NCBI GenBank assembly: GCA_947174215.1
Contig: CAMWIB010000102.1
Span: forward strand, 1-5,027
Direction: 5' to 3'
DNA from: an uncultured Clostridia bacterium
GTDB taxonomy: Bacteria > Bacillota > Clostridia > Christensenellales > CAG-917
Length of the DNA stretch: 5,027 bases
In this document: positions 1 to 5,027 of the stretch, in pieces
How the letters are laid out: every line of letters begins with the position of its first letter
Numbering within the stretch: position 1 is the stretch's first letter
The notes under the pieces: generated by a model
What the model was told of the DNA's origin: nothing
Seen by the model: only the letters and a program-made list of their open reading frames with translations
Databases searched by the model: none
Translations under genes and position numbers: made by a program

Positions 1-41
1 CGACGATAGAGGTCGTCGCACCGTTCGGCAAGACAGACTAA
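1..41 (+). CDS. possible 3' end of an upstream gene (partial)
   Basis: Reading from base 3 gives TIEVVAPFGKTD and then TAA at 39-41. The codons (GTC, GCA, CCG, TTC, GGC, AAG, GAC) match the usage of the clear genes downstream, and the DNA becomes strongly A-rich right after the stop. That fits the C-terminus of a gene that starts outside the window. Twelve residues are too few to name a family. Another frame stays open from base 2 to TAA at 122-124, but its Arg/Lys-rich product looks like translated noncoding DNA. Confidence 0.4.
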   Translation, partial: TIEVVAPFGKTD

Positions 42-119
42 ATAACTTGGGCGATATAAAATTTTGTAAGGAAAGCAAAAAAATAAGAGAAAAGGAAATC
101 CGCGCCAAGCAAAACGCTT

Positions 120-125
120 TATAAT
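120..125 (+). promoter_or_regulatory. candidate sigma-70/SigA -10 box
   Basis: TATAAT matches the -10 consensus exactly and sits in the only noncoding stretch upstream of the DUF1846 gene. Transcription would start near 132 and leave a leader of roughly 78 bases. No good TTGACA-like -35 lies 16-18 bases upstream (that region reads AATCCG/ATCCGC), and there is no TG extension. The call therefore rests on one hexamer in AT-rich DNA, where chance matches are common. Confidence 0.35.
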
Positions 126-196
126 AGTCTGAGCGGCAAAAGCGGTAAAAAGTAAAACAATTAAAAAACAATAAAACAATAAAGAAATAAAAGCAC

Positions 197-201
197 AGAG
201 G
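197..201 (+). promoter_or_regulatory. ribosome binding site of the DUF1846 gene
   Basis: AGAGG lies 8 bases before the ATG at 210, which is normal spacing for a Bacillota Shine-Dalgarno site. It supports that ATG over the in-frame ATGs at 237 and 243, which lack such a site. Confidence 0.75.
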
Positions 202-209
202 ATACAAAG

Positions 210-1697
210 ATGTACAAACAAGGTTTTGACAGCAAAATGTATATGAAAAAGCAATCCGAGCATATCATTGAGCGCATCAGCCACTTTGATAAGCTGTATT
301 TGGAATTCGGCGGCAAGCTGTTTGACGACTTGCACGCGGCAAGAGTACTGCCGGGGTTCGATAAGGCGGCGAAGATAAAGCTTTTGCAAAAGCTACGCGA
401 CAAGGCGGAGCTTGTGATATGTATCAACGCAAACGCCATAGAGCGCAACAAGATTCGCGCGGACTACGGCATCACCTACGGTAGCGAGGTCGAGCGTATG
501 ATTGACAACATATCCGCGATGGGCATATACATCAACTGCGTAGTCATAACTATGTTTACTGACCAGCAGGGTGCCGTTGCGTATCAGCGCAAGCTTGAAA
601 ACCGCGGTATAAAGGTGTATATCCACCGTCCGACGAAGGGCTATCCTCACGAGATTGACACAATCGTGTCCGACGAGGGCTACGGCGCGAATCCGTATAT
701 CCCCACAACCCGTCCGCTCGTAGTTATGACAGCCCCCGGTCCGGGAAGCGGAAAGCTTGCGACCTGTCTTTCTCAGCTCTATCACGAGAACAAGCGCGGA
801 GTGCAGGCGGGCTACGCTAAGTTTGAAACCTTCCCGATATGGAATCTGCCTCTCAACCACCCAGTGAACGTGGCATACGAAGCGGCAACTGCGGACTTGC
901 AGGACGTCAATAAAGTGGACAACTTCCATCTTGACGCATACGGCGAGATAACCGTCAACTATAACCGAGATATAGAAGTGTTCCCAGTCGTACATAGTAT
1001 TCTTGAAAAGATAACGGGCAAGGAGTGCATTTATAAGTCGCCAACGGATATGGGCGTGAATATGGCTGGCTACTGTATCGTTGACGACGAGGCGTGCTGT
1101 GAAGCGTCCAAGCAGGAGATTATCAGCAGATACAGCAAGGCGCTTTGCGATTTGAAGGTAGGCGCAGGCAATCCCGATACGGTCAGCCGCTTGGAGTTCC
1201 TGATGTCTAAGCTCGGCATAAATCTTTCGGATAGAAAGGTCGTAGAAGCCGCCCGCAAAAAGAACGAGGCAAACGACTTCAAGGGAGCCATTGCATTGGA
1301 GCTTCCCGACGGAAGAATAGTCACAGGCAAGAACAGCGCGAAGATGAGTGCGGCGGCGGCGTGTATTTTCAACTCAGTCAAGATACTTGCGGGTATGAAC
1401 GACAGACAAAAGCTCATATCTCCGTACGTCATAGGACCTATTCAGGACTTAAAGACGAAGATACTCAAAGAGAAGCGCAACACGCTTACGCTTGAAGAAG
1501 CGTTGCTTTCGCTGTCAATATGCGCCGCTAACGACGCTAACGCGGCAAGTGCGCTTGAACAGCTTTCCGCACTTGAAAATTGCGAAGCGCATTCTTCGCA
1601 CATTTTGAGTAAGTCAGACGAAAAGCTTTTGCGTAAGCTCGGAATTCGTGTTACTTGTGATGCGGAGTTTGCCGATAACACGTTATTTGTGGAGTAG
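210..1697 (+). CDS. DUF1846 / UPF0371 family protein
   Basis: A complete 495-residue protein with the usual length of the UPF0371 (DUF1846) family, which is common in Bacillota and also found in Actinobacteria. Structures exist for the family but, as far as I know, no biochemical role is established. Recognisable conserved stretches are NANAIERNKIRADYGITYG near residues 73-91, TAPGPGSGKLATCLSQLYHE around 174-193, and a C-terminal AANDANAASALEQL segment followed by CEAHSSHIL. GPGSGK (177-182) resembles a nucleotide-binding P-loop, but K182 is followed by L rather than S/T, so ATP or GTP binding is only a possibility. No signal peptide or membrane segment is visible, so the protein should be cytoplasmic. 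It has a good AGAGG site 8 bases upstream and ends in TAG, at a point where family members normally end. It is probably transcribed alone or with the next gene, 178 bases away. Confidence 0.93.
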   Translation: MYKQGFDSKMYMKKQSEHIIERISHFDKLYLEFGGKLFDDLHAARVLPGFDKAAKIKLLQKLRDKAELVICINANAIERNKIRADYGITYGSEVERMIDNISAMGIYINCVVITMFTDQQGAVAYQRKLENRGIKVYIHRPTKGYPHEIDTIVSDEGYGANPYIPTTRPLVVMTAPGPGSGKLATCLSQLYHENKRGVQAGYAKFETFPIWNLPLNHPVNVAYEAATADLQDVNKVDNFHLDAYGEITVNYNRDIEVFPVVHSILEKITGKECIYKSPTDMGVNMAGYCIVDDEACCEASKQEIISRYSKALCDLKVGAGNPDTVSRLEFLMSKLGINLSDRKVVEAARKKNEANDFKGAIALELPDGRIVTGKNSAKMSAAAACIFNSVKILAGMNDRQKLISPYVIGPIQDLKTKILKEKRNTLTLEEALLSLSICAANDANAASALEQLSALENCEAHSSHILSKSDEKLLRKLGIRVTCDAEFADNTLFVE

Positions 1698-1740
1698 TTG
1701 TGCGGCAATGAGTTTTGCTGTGAGCGCAAACGCATAAGGT

Positions 1741-1773
1741 GCAAAATGCGGCAAGTGAATTGCCACATTTTGC
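1741..1773 (+). terminator. imperfect hairpin after the DUF1846 gene, possible terminator
   Basis: GCAAAATGCGGCAA (1741-1754) and TTGCCACATTTTGC (1760-1773) are reverse complements over 14 positions with one C-A mismatch, enclosing the loop GTGAA. It lies 43 bases past the stop codon, a natural place for a terminator. However, the bases after it (GAAATAAAATATTAAAT) are A/T mixed and lack a T run, so classical intrinsic termination is doubtful. It could instead be an RNA-stabilising 3' end or a regulatory stem ahead of pepF. Confidence 0.45.
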
Positions 1774-1788
1774 GAAATAAAATATTAA
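1760..1788 (+). promoter_or_regulatory. pepF: weak promoter candidate for pepF
   Basis: TTGCCA (1760-1765, five of six matches to TTGACA) is followed after 17 bases by TATTAA (1783-1788, four of six matches to TATAAT). The spacing is ideal but the -10 is poor, and the -35 lies inside the right arm of the hairpin at 1741-1773. Transcription would start about 80 bases before the pepF ATG. Chance matches are frequent in DNA this AT-rich. Confidence 0.22.
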
Positions 1789-1814
1789 ATAAGCACAGCT
1801 AATTGCAAATCACA

Positions 1815-1844
1815 CACTAATACCAATATCAAAAGGAATTAGTG
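1815..1844. repeat. short inverted repeat in the pepF leader
   Basis: CACTAAT (1815-1821) and ATTAGTG (1838-1844) are perfect 7-base inverted copies separated by 16 bases. The arms are short and AT-rich, so the stem would be weak. The repeat could be an operator half-site pair upstream of pepF or chance. It is the only other symmetric element I see in the intergenic region. Confidence 0.25.
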
Positions 1845-1864
1845 GCACCATACAAAACAATTCA

Positions 1865-1869
1865 AGAGG
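1865..1869 (+). promoter_or_regulatory. pepF: ribosome binding site of pepF
   Basis: AGAGG stands 6 bases before the ATG at 1876, the same motif as used by the DUF1846 gene. It fixes the start of the pepF reading frame and shows that translation initiation of this gene is intact even though the frame is later interrupted. Confidence 0.75.
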
Positions 1870-1875
1870 TAAAAA

Positions 1876-2286
1876 ATGATATATGACAGAAATCAGGTAG
1901 ACTCAAAATATCAGTGGAAGCTCAGCGACATTTTTGCAAACGAAGAAGAGTGGGAAGAGTGCTTTTTCGCAACGGAAGAGCGCTTGCCAAAGATTGCGCA
2001 GTATGCCGATAGACTAAGCGATGAGGATACGTTGTTCGAGTGTCTTTCTTTACAGTCGGAGCTTTCTTCAAATATGGGTAAGCTCTATGCGTATGCGAGA
2101 ATGCACCTTGACGAGAACACCGCAAACGGAAACTATCAGGCAATGGCAACGAGGGTGGAAATGCTCGACGTAAGGTATTCCTCGCTTGCATCGTACATCA
2201 ACCCCGAAATTTCGGAGTTTTCCACAGAGAAGCTCAAAAGCCTGATTGAGTCAAAGCGATTTTCAGACTACGACGTTTACTTCTAG
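1876..2286 (+). CDS. pepF: oligoendopeptidase F, N-terminal fragment before an in-frame stop
   Basis: A 136-residue piece with the typical opening of PepF-type M3 peptidases (YQWKLSDIFANEEEWEECF) and then the helical N-terminal region (LSSNMGKLYAYARMHLDENT). PepF is a cytoplasmic zinc metallopeptidase that cuts short peptides. This piece has no zinc site, so it would be inactive alone. It ends at TAG inside the oligopeptidase F N-terminal domain (SDYDVYF-stop). The same frame continues after the TAG as EILRSKDIILSKQEEKLL, which is the expected next part of that domain. Read through, the gene has 594 residues, close to the family's usual length of about 600. The locus is therefore one pepF gene broken by a single codon, not two genes. 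The start is supported by an AGAGG site 6 bases upstream. A translated fragment would probably be degraded. Confidence 0.88.
   Translation: MIYDRNQVDSKYQWKLSDIFANEEEWEECFFATEERLPKIAQYADRLSDEDTLFECLSLQSELSSNMGKLYAYARMHLDENTANGNYQAMATRVEMLDVRYSSLASYINPEISEFSTEKLKSLIESKRFSDYDVYF
2284..2286 (+). other. pepF: in-frame amber codon interrupting pepF
   Basis: TAG is codon 137 of an otherwise unbroken 595-codon frame (stop codon included). From memory of the family, this position in the motif YF-x-EILR.K usually carries a charged or polar residue (E, K, R or D). GAG, AAG and CAG are each one base from TAG, so a single substitution explains the stop. TAG also ends the DUF1846 gene at a normal C-terminus, so genome-wide reassignment of TAG is unlikely. 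The cause is either a true nonsense mutation or a base error, and the second is credible because uncorrected adapter sequence remains at the contig end. Confidence 0.85.
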
Positions 2287-2292
2287 GAGATT

Positions 2293-3660
2293 TTGCGCAG
2301 TAAGGACATAATTCTTTCAAAGCAGGAGGAAAAGCTACTCGGAGAGGTCGGACTGTTTTCAAACACCAGTTACGATGTGTTTGGTATGTTTGATAATGCA
2401 GACATAAAGTTTGAGCCTGTCACCGACGAGAAGGGCGAGAAGGTGGAGATGAGCCACGGTGCGTACGGACTTCTTCTGCACAATCCTGACCAGCGTGTGA
2501 GAAAGGACGCATTCGAGAGTATGTTTAACGCATACAAAAATCATATCAATATGCTGTCTGCAAACTATGCTGGCAACGTAAAGAAGGATTGGTTCTACGC
2601 AAAGGTACGCGGATTTGCAAGCGCGCTTGATTACGCTATGTACAACGAGGAAGTGCCGTCAACCTGCTATAAGAAACTACTTGAAGCGGTTGGAGAGGGC
2701 ACAAAGGCATTGCACAAGTACATTGCTCTTCGTAAGCGCGCACTCGGTGTGAAAACTCTCAATATGTACGACTTGCACGTGCCGTTCGTTCCCGAACAGG
2801 ATATCGCGCTTGAATATGACGATGCGGTGAAGCTCGTCAAGGAAGCGCTTAGCGTTATGGGCGAGGAGTACAGCTCCGTGCTTGCGGGCGCATTCGATAA
2901 CGGTTGGGTAGACGCATACGAGGGCAAGGGCAAGCGTAGCGGCGCATATGCATGGGGAGTATTCGGAGTACATCCCTTCGTACTGCTCAACTACCAACCG
3001 ACGGTAAACGGAGTGTTCACAATAGCGCACGAGATGGGACACGCAATGCACAGCCACTATTCGAACACCACTCAGCCTGAGCAGAAGGCGCAGTATGTCA
3101 TATTCGTTGCCGAGATAGCCTCTACCGTGAACGAGGTCTTGCTTCTCAAACATTTGCTCAAAACGGCTACCGGCGATTTCAGAAATTTCCTTTTGTCGTA
3201 CTATCTTGATATGTTCCGCACGACTCTGTTCAGACAGACGATGTTCAGCGAGTTTGAAGTGCTTGCGCACGAATGCGTAGAGAGGGGCGAGCCGTTGACT
3301 GCGGACCATATGAGCGAGATGTATTACGAACTCAACAAGAAGTATTACGGAAGAGCCGTTGAGCATAACGACCTCATTCGCTACGAGTGGGCGAGAATAC
3401 CGCACTTCTATTCGAGCTATTACGTGTATAAGTACGCTACGGGTATCACGACGGCAATCTCAATCGCCAACAAGATATTGAATCAGGGTAGCGAGTATTT
3501 TGAAAAGTATAAGCAGTTCCTGTCGGCGGGCGGAAGTATGGCGCCGCTTGACATAATCAAGCTTGCGGGCGTAGACCTTGAAAGCGACGAGCCGTACAAG
3601 ACCGCTATGGCGGAATTTACGTCAACGCTCGAAGAGCTTGAAAAGAGTCTTGGTCTTTAA
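2293..3660 (+). CDS. pepF: oligoendopeptidase F, C-terminal catalytic part (M3 family)
   Basis: This is the rest of pepF, in the same frame as the piece before the TAG. It holds the whole M3 catalytic domain. In joined numbering, the zinc motif HEMGH is at residues 385-389 (3028-3042), with H385 and H389 as ligands and E386 as the catalytic base. The third ligand is E413 in FVAEIASTVNE. The preceding GAYAWGVFGVHPFVLLNYQ and the later RIPHFYSSYYVYKYATG (H510 and following tyrosines, substrate binding) are PepF hallmarks. No signal peptide is present, so it acts on peptides in the cytoplasm. The start given is the first TTG after the stop. AGGAG at 2285-2289 lies only 3 bases before it, so reinitiation is conceivable but would be inefficient, and the product would lack the first 139 residues. 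All catalytic residues are intact, which suggests the interruption is recent or artefactual. It ends in TAA, 33 bases before the lipoprotein gene. Confidence 0.9.
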   Translation: MRSKDIILSKQEEKLLGEVGLFSNTSYDVFGMFDNADIKFEPVTDEKGEKVEMSHGAYGLLLHNPDQRVRKDAFESMFNAYKNHINMLSANYAGNVKKDWFYAKVRGFASALDYAMYNEEVPSTCYKKLLEAVGEGTKALHKYIALRKRALGVKTLNMYDLHVPFVPEQDIALEYDDAVKLVKEALSVMGEEYSSVLAGAFDNGWVDAYEGKGKRSGAYAWGVFGVHPFVLLNYQPTVNGVFTIAHEMGHAMHSHYSNTTQPEQKAQYVIFVAEIASTVNEVLLLKHLLKTATGDFRNFLLSYYLDMFRTTLFRQTMFSEFEVLAHECVERGEPLTADHMSEMYYELNKKYYGRAVEHNDLIRYEWARIPHFYSSYYVYKYATGITTAISIANKILNQGSEYFEKYKQFLSAGGSMAPLDIIKLAGVDLESDEPYKTAMAEFTSTLEELEKSLGL

Positions 3661-3693
3661 TTATTATGTCGCGGGAGCGGGCGTGAATCGAGT

Positions 3694-4350
3694 ATGACAA
3701 GAAGCGGAGAAAACGGCAAAAGAGGTGTTTTATATACGGCAATTCTTATGATGATTTGCCTCTTTTGCGTAGTTGCGTTATCCGCGTGCAACTCTCAGAA
3801 GAATGAACCCGAGGTGTCACAAAGGGAGTATAACGTATATCTGTCGCTTGCATATCCCAGTGAGGGAACGGAGATGTACGCCTACGTTATGCTGTCGGGT
3901 GACGAGAAAAATATGCTTGAAACTTCGATAGGTTGGGAGTCCTCGTTTTATGCGAAGAACACTTGGTATAACGCTCAGGACGTCGTAATTTCCGTGCCTT
4001 CCGAAGCACTATGCTCGGAGATTTACGAACATGTGACAGAGGATATGTATTTTCACGAGGACGTGGAATATGACAGCTTGAAAATCGTATTCAGATATGA
4101 TACAATCTATAAATCTATAAACAGCGACGCCGAGAGAGTGGTGAGAAGTAATGGGAAGTATGTTCATTTGTTCGAGCTTAGCGAGGACGCCGAGGCGCAG
4201 ACCTTCCACCTTCATCTCACCTCACAAAATGCGGCAAGCTGGTATACAATGTTGATTGCTTGCGTCATCATCTTTGCAGTAGGACTGCTTGGTGTGTCGC
4301 TTGCTATAAAGGGAAAGGTATGGCAAAAGAAAAAGAAGAAAAGCGAGTGA
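3694..4350 (+). CDS. putative lipoprotein with C-terminal membrane anchor, function unknown
   Basis: A 218-residue protein I cannot assign to a named family. The N-terminus is basic (K9, R10), followed by a hydrophobic stretch (about 12-28) and the lipobox L29-S30-A31-C32, so signal peptidase II should cleave before C32 and lipidate it. Residues 33-180 form a polar, tyrosine-rich extracytoplasmic domain with alternating beta-like strands (YNVYLSLAY, KIVFRYDTIY, YVHLFELS). A second hydrophobic span (about 184-205) is followed by a lysine-rich cytoplasmic tail (KKKKKSE). The lipobox, globular domain, C-terminal helix and basic tail recall the LppM/DUF3153 architecture, a weak resemblance of layout only. 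ATG 3694 is the only reasonable start: no in-frame start lies between it and the pepF stop, and M19 would remove the basic n-region. Its ribosome site is poor (GGGAG about 16 bases upstream), so translation may be coupled to pepF. The end overlaps dnaB by 31 bases. Confidence 0.8.
   Translation: MTRSGENGKRGVLYTAILMMICLFCVVALSACNSQKNEPEVSQREYNVYLSLAYPSEGTEMYAYVMLSGDEKNMLETSIGWESSFYAKNTWYNAQDVVISVPSEALCSEIYEHVTEDMYFHEDVEYDSLKIVFRYDTIYKSINSDAERVVRSNGKYVHLFELSEDAEAQTFHLHLTSQNAASWYTMLIACVIIFAVGLLGVSLAIKGKVWQKKKKKSE
4308..4313 (+). promoter_or_regulatory. dnaB: probable ribosome binding site of dnaB, inside the lipoprotein gene
   Basis: AAAGGG lies 6 bases before the ATG at 4320 and favours that start. 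The alternative in-frame ATG at 4359 has AGAGG only 1 base upstream, too close to serve as a normal site. The site lies within the coding sequence of the preceding gene, so the two genes are probably translated in a coupled way. Confidence 0.45.
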
Positions 4351-4943
4351 GCAGAGGTATGCCGAACAACGTCGAGGCGGAGGCTTCCGTACTCGGTGCA
4401 ATACTCATTGACGACAATGCGGCGTCTACGCTTATACCTATGTTGAGCGTTGACGACTTTTTCATCGCGGCGAACAGAACTATATTCGGCGTGATGAAGG
4501 AGATGCAGGGCGAGTCAAAGCCGATTGATATGCTTACGGTTGCCGACAGACTTGAACTCAACGGAAAGCTTGACGAGATTGGTTCAATCGCGTATCTCAG
4601 CGAGCTTGCAGAGGGCGTGGTATCCGCCGCAAACGGCGAGTATTATGCGGATATCGTCAAGCGTGACGGTCTTATCCGCCGCGTTATTCACGCAGGTAAC
4701 GAGATTGCAAAGAGCGGTTATGAAAGTCAGGACGGCAAGGAAGCGCTTGCAAATGCGGAAAGGCTCGTGTACAAGCTGTCCGAACAGAACAGCGAAAAGG
4801 GGTGGGCAGACGCACCGTTTGCAAAGGCGATAAACGATATAGAGGCGGTTCAAAAGGGCAAGGGCTTCGGAAGAGTAGTCCGCACGGGCTTTGAACGCTT
4901 TGACAGAAAGTCGAGAGGCTTAAAGCCGGGCGAACTCGTACTC
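4320..4943 (+). CDS. dnaB: replicative DNA helicase DnaB, N-terminal part (cut by contig end)
   Basis: The first 208 residues of the hexameric helicase that unwinds DNA at the replication fork and contacts primase (this type is called DnaC in Bacillus subtilis). MPNNVEAEASVLGAIL (14-29) is the signature opening of the DnaB N-terminal domain, which continues through DDFFIAANRTIF, the PIDMLTVADRLE segment and AYLSELAEGV. A linker (about 150-185) leads to RTGFERFDRKSRGLKPGELVL (188-208), the start of the RecA-like ATPase domain. The next expected element is the Walker A motif (ARP.MGKT), but adapter sequence begins here, so the catalytic domain is missing through assembly and not through biology. 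The frame stays open through the adapter to 5027, so an automatic call would add a false 28-residue tail. ATG 4320 is preferred for its ribosome site; 4359 would also keep the domain. The usual Bacillota neighbour rplI is not seen upstream. Confidence 0.92.
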
Positions 4944-5009
4944 CTGTCTCTGATACACCTCTCCGAGCCAACGAGACATATCTACATCTCTTATGCCGTC
5001 TTATGCTTG
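4944..5009 (+). other. Illumina Nextera/P7 adapter contamination (not genomic)
   Basis: Bases 4944-4962 match the Nextera transposon mosaic end (consensus CTGTCTCTTATACACATCT) with changes at 4952 and 4959. Bases 4963-4977 match the read-2 remainder CCGAGCCCACGAGAC with one change at 4970. Bases 4978-4985 (ATATCTAC) fill the 8-base index slot, and 4986-5009 match the P7 adapter with changes at 4991 and 5003. The order and spacing are exactly those of adapter read-through from a short fragment. In the dnaB frame the tail reads LSLIHLSEPTR, close to the known contaminant peptide LSLIHISEPTR. Confidence 0.97.
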
Positions 5010-5027
5010 AAAAAAACAAGGGGGGGG
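5010..5027 (+). other. A run and G run from reading past the adapter
   Basis: Seven A, then CAA, then eight G follow the P7 adapter to the contig end. On two-colour Illumina instruments a read that runs off its template gives such A and then G calls, because no signal is read as G. This is instrument noise, not genomic sequence. Confidence 0.93.

Larger units (their letters stand above)
42..209 (+). other. A-rich leader upstream of the DUF1846 gene
   Basis: This 168-base stretch has no convincing coding sequence. It is dominated by A runs, especially from about 145 to 195. It holds one perfect TATAAT hexamer and, at its end, the ribosome binding site of the next gene. I see no riboswitch-like conserved core and no stem followed by a T run that would terminate the upstream gene. 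Confidence 0.6.

Noticed and set aside
1..18. Inverted repeat CGACGA/TCGTCG at the contig start, as a terminator or a fold-back chimera
   Set aside because: The stem is only 6 bases, lies within probable coding sequence, and no T run follows. It is too short to show a chimeric join.
46..109. CTTGG/CCAAG inverted pair in the leader, as a riboswitch or attenuator stem
   Set aside because: Only 5 bases pair across a loop of about 54, with no supporting secondary stems or conserved core.
393..995. A 200-codon open frame on the minus strand opposite the DUF1846 gene
   Set aside because: The plus strand here encodes highly conserved family motifs. The antisense product shows no recognisable domain and is rich in Val, His and Arg, as expected of a shadow frame.
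2284..2286. Pyrrolysine insertion at the pepF TAG
   Set aside because: Known pyrrolysine proteins are mainly methylamine methyltransferases. PepF has no need for it at this surface-like position, and no Pyl genes are in view.
2677..3405. A 242-codon open frame on the minus strand opposite pepF
   Set aside because: It lies wholly antisense to the conserved PepF catalytic domain, has no ribosome site I can see, and its product is not protein-like. It is a by-product of the codon usage of pepF.
1876..3660. Two separate genes encoding a split peptidase
   Set aside because: The frame is identical on both sides, homology is continuous with no missing residues, and the second part lacks a proper start. 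A single interrupted gene fits better.
4525..4833. A 102-codon plus-strand frame inside dnaB
   Set aside because: It overlaps the clear DnaB N-terminal domain in another frame, and its Arg/Ser-rich product looks like out-of-frame translation.

Overview
The window reads as a bacterial contig end, most likely from a member of the Clostridia (Bacillota), possibly an uncultured gut lineage. The grounds are a DUF1846/UPF0371 protein, a PepF-type oligoendopeptidase and a DnaB helicase on one strand, AGAGG-type ribosome binding sites, and A-rich intergenic DNA. The class-level placement is an inference and anything finer would be a guess.

Layout, all on the plus strand. Bases 1-41 probably hold the last codons of an upstream gene. 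Bases 42-209 are an A-rich leader with a perfect TATAAT box. Bases 210-1697 encode a complete DUF1846/UPF0371 protein. A 178-base gap (1698-1875) holds a strong imperfect hairpin and a weak promoter candidate. Bases 1876-3660 hold a pepF gene that would be full length (594 residues) but is cut by one in-frame TAG at 2284-2286. The reading frame and family homology continue unbroken on both sides of the TAG. After 33 bases, 3694-4350 encodes a membrane-anchored lipoprotein of unknown function. Its end overlaps the start of dnaB (4320-4943), which is incomplete at the contig end.

The last 84 bases (4944-5027) are not genomic. They match, with five substitutions, the Illumina Nextera mosaic end, read-2 adapter, an 8-base index slot and the P7 adapter, followed by an A run and a G run. 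The adapter replaces dnaB just before its Walker A motif. It is open in the dnaB frame, so an automatic annotation would give DnaB a false tail.

Together these look like ordinary housekeeping genes: intracellular peptide turnover (PepF), replication (DnaB), a conserved protein of unclear role (DUF1846) and an envelope lipoprotein. pepF, the lipoprotein gene and dnaB are close enough to share a transcript. I found no tRNA, rRNA, CRISPR array, mobile element or defence system. The points most worth attention are the pepF nonsense codon (real mutation or base error) and the adapter contamination, which shows that this contig was not fully cleaned.
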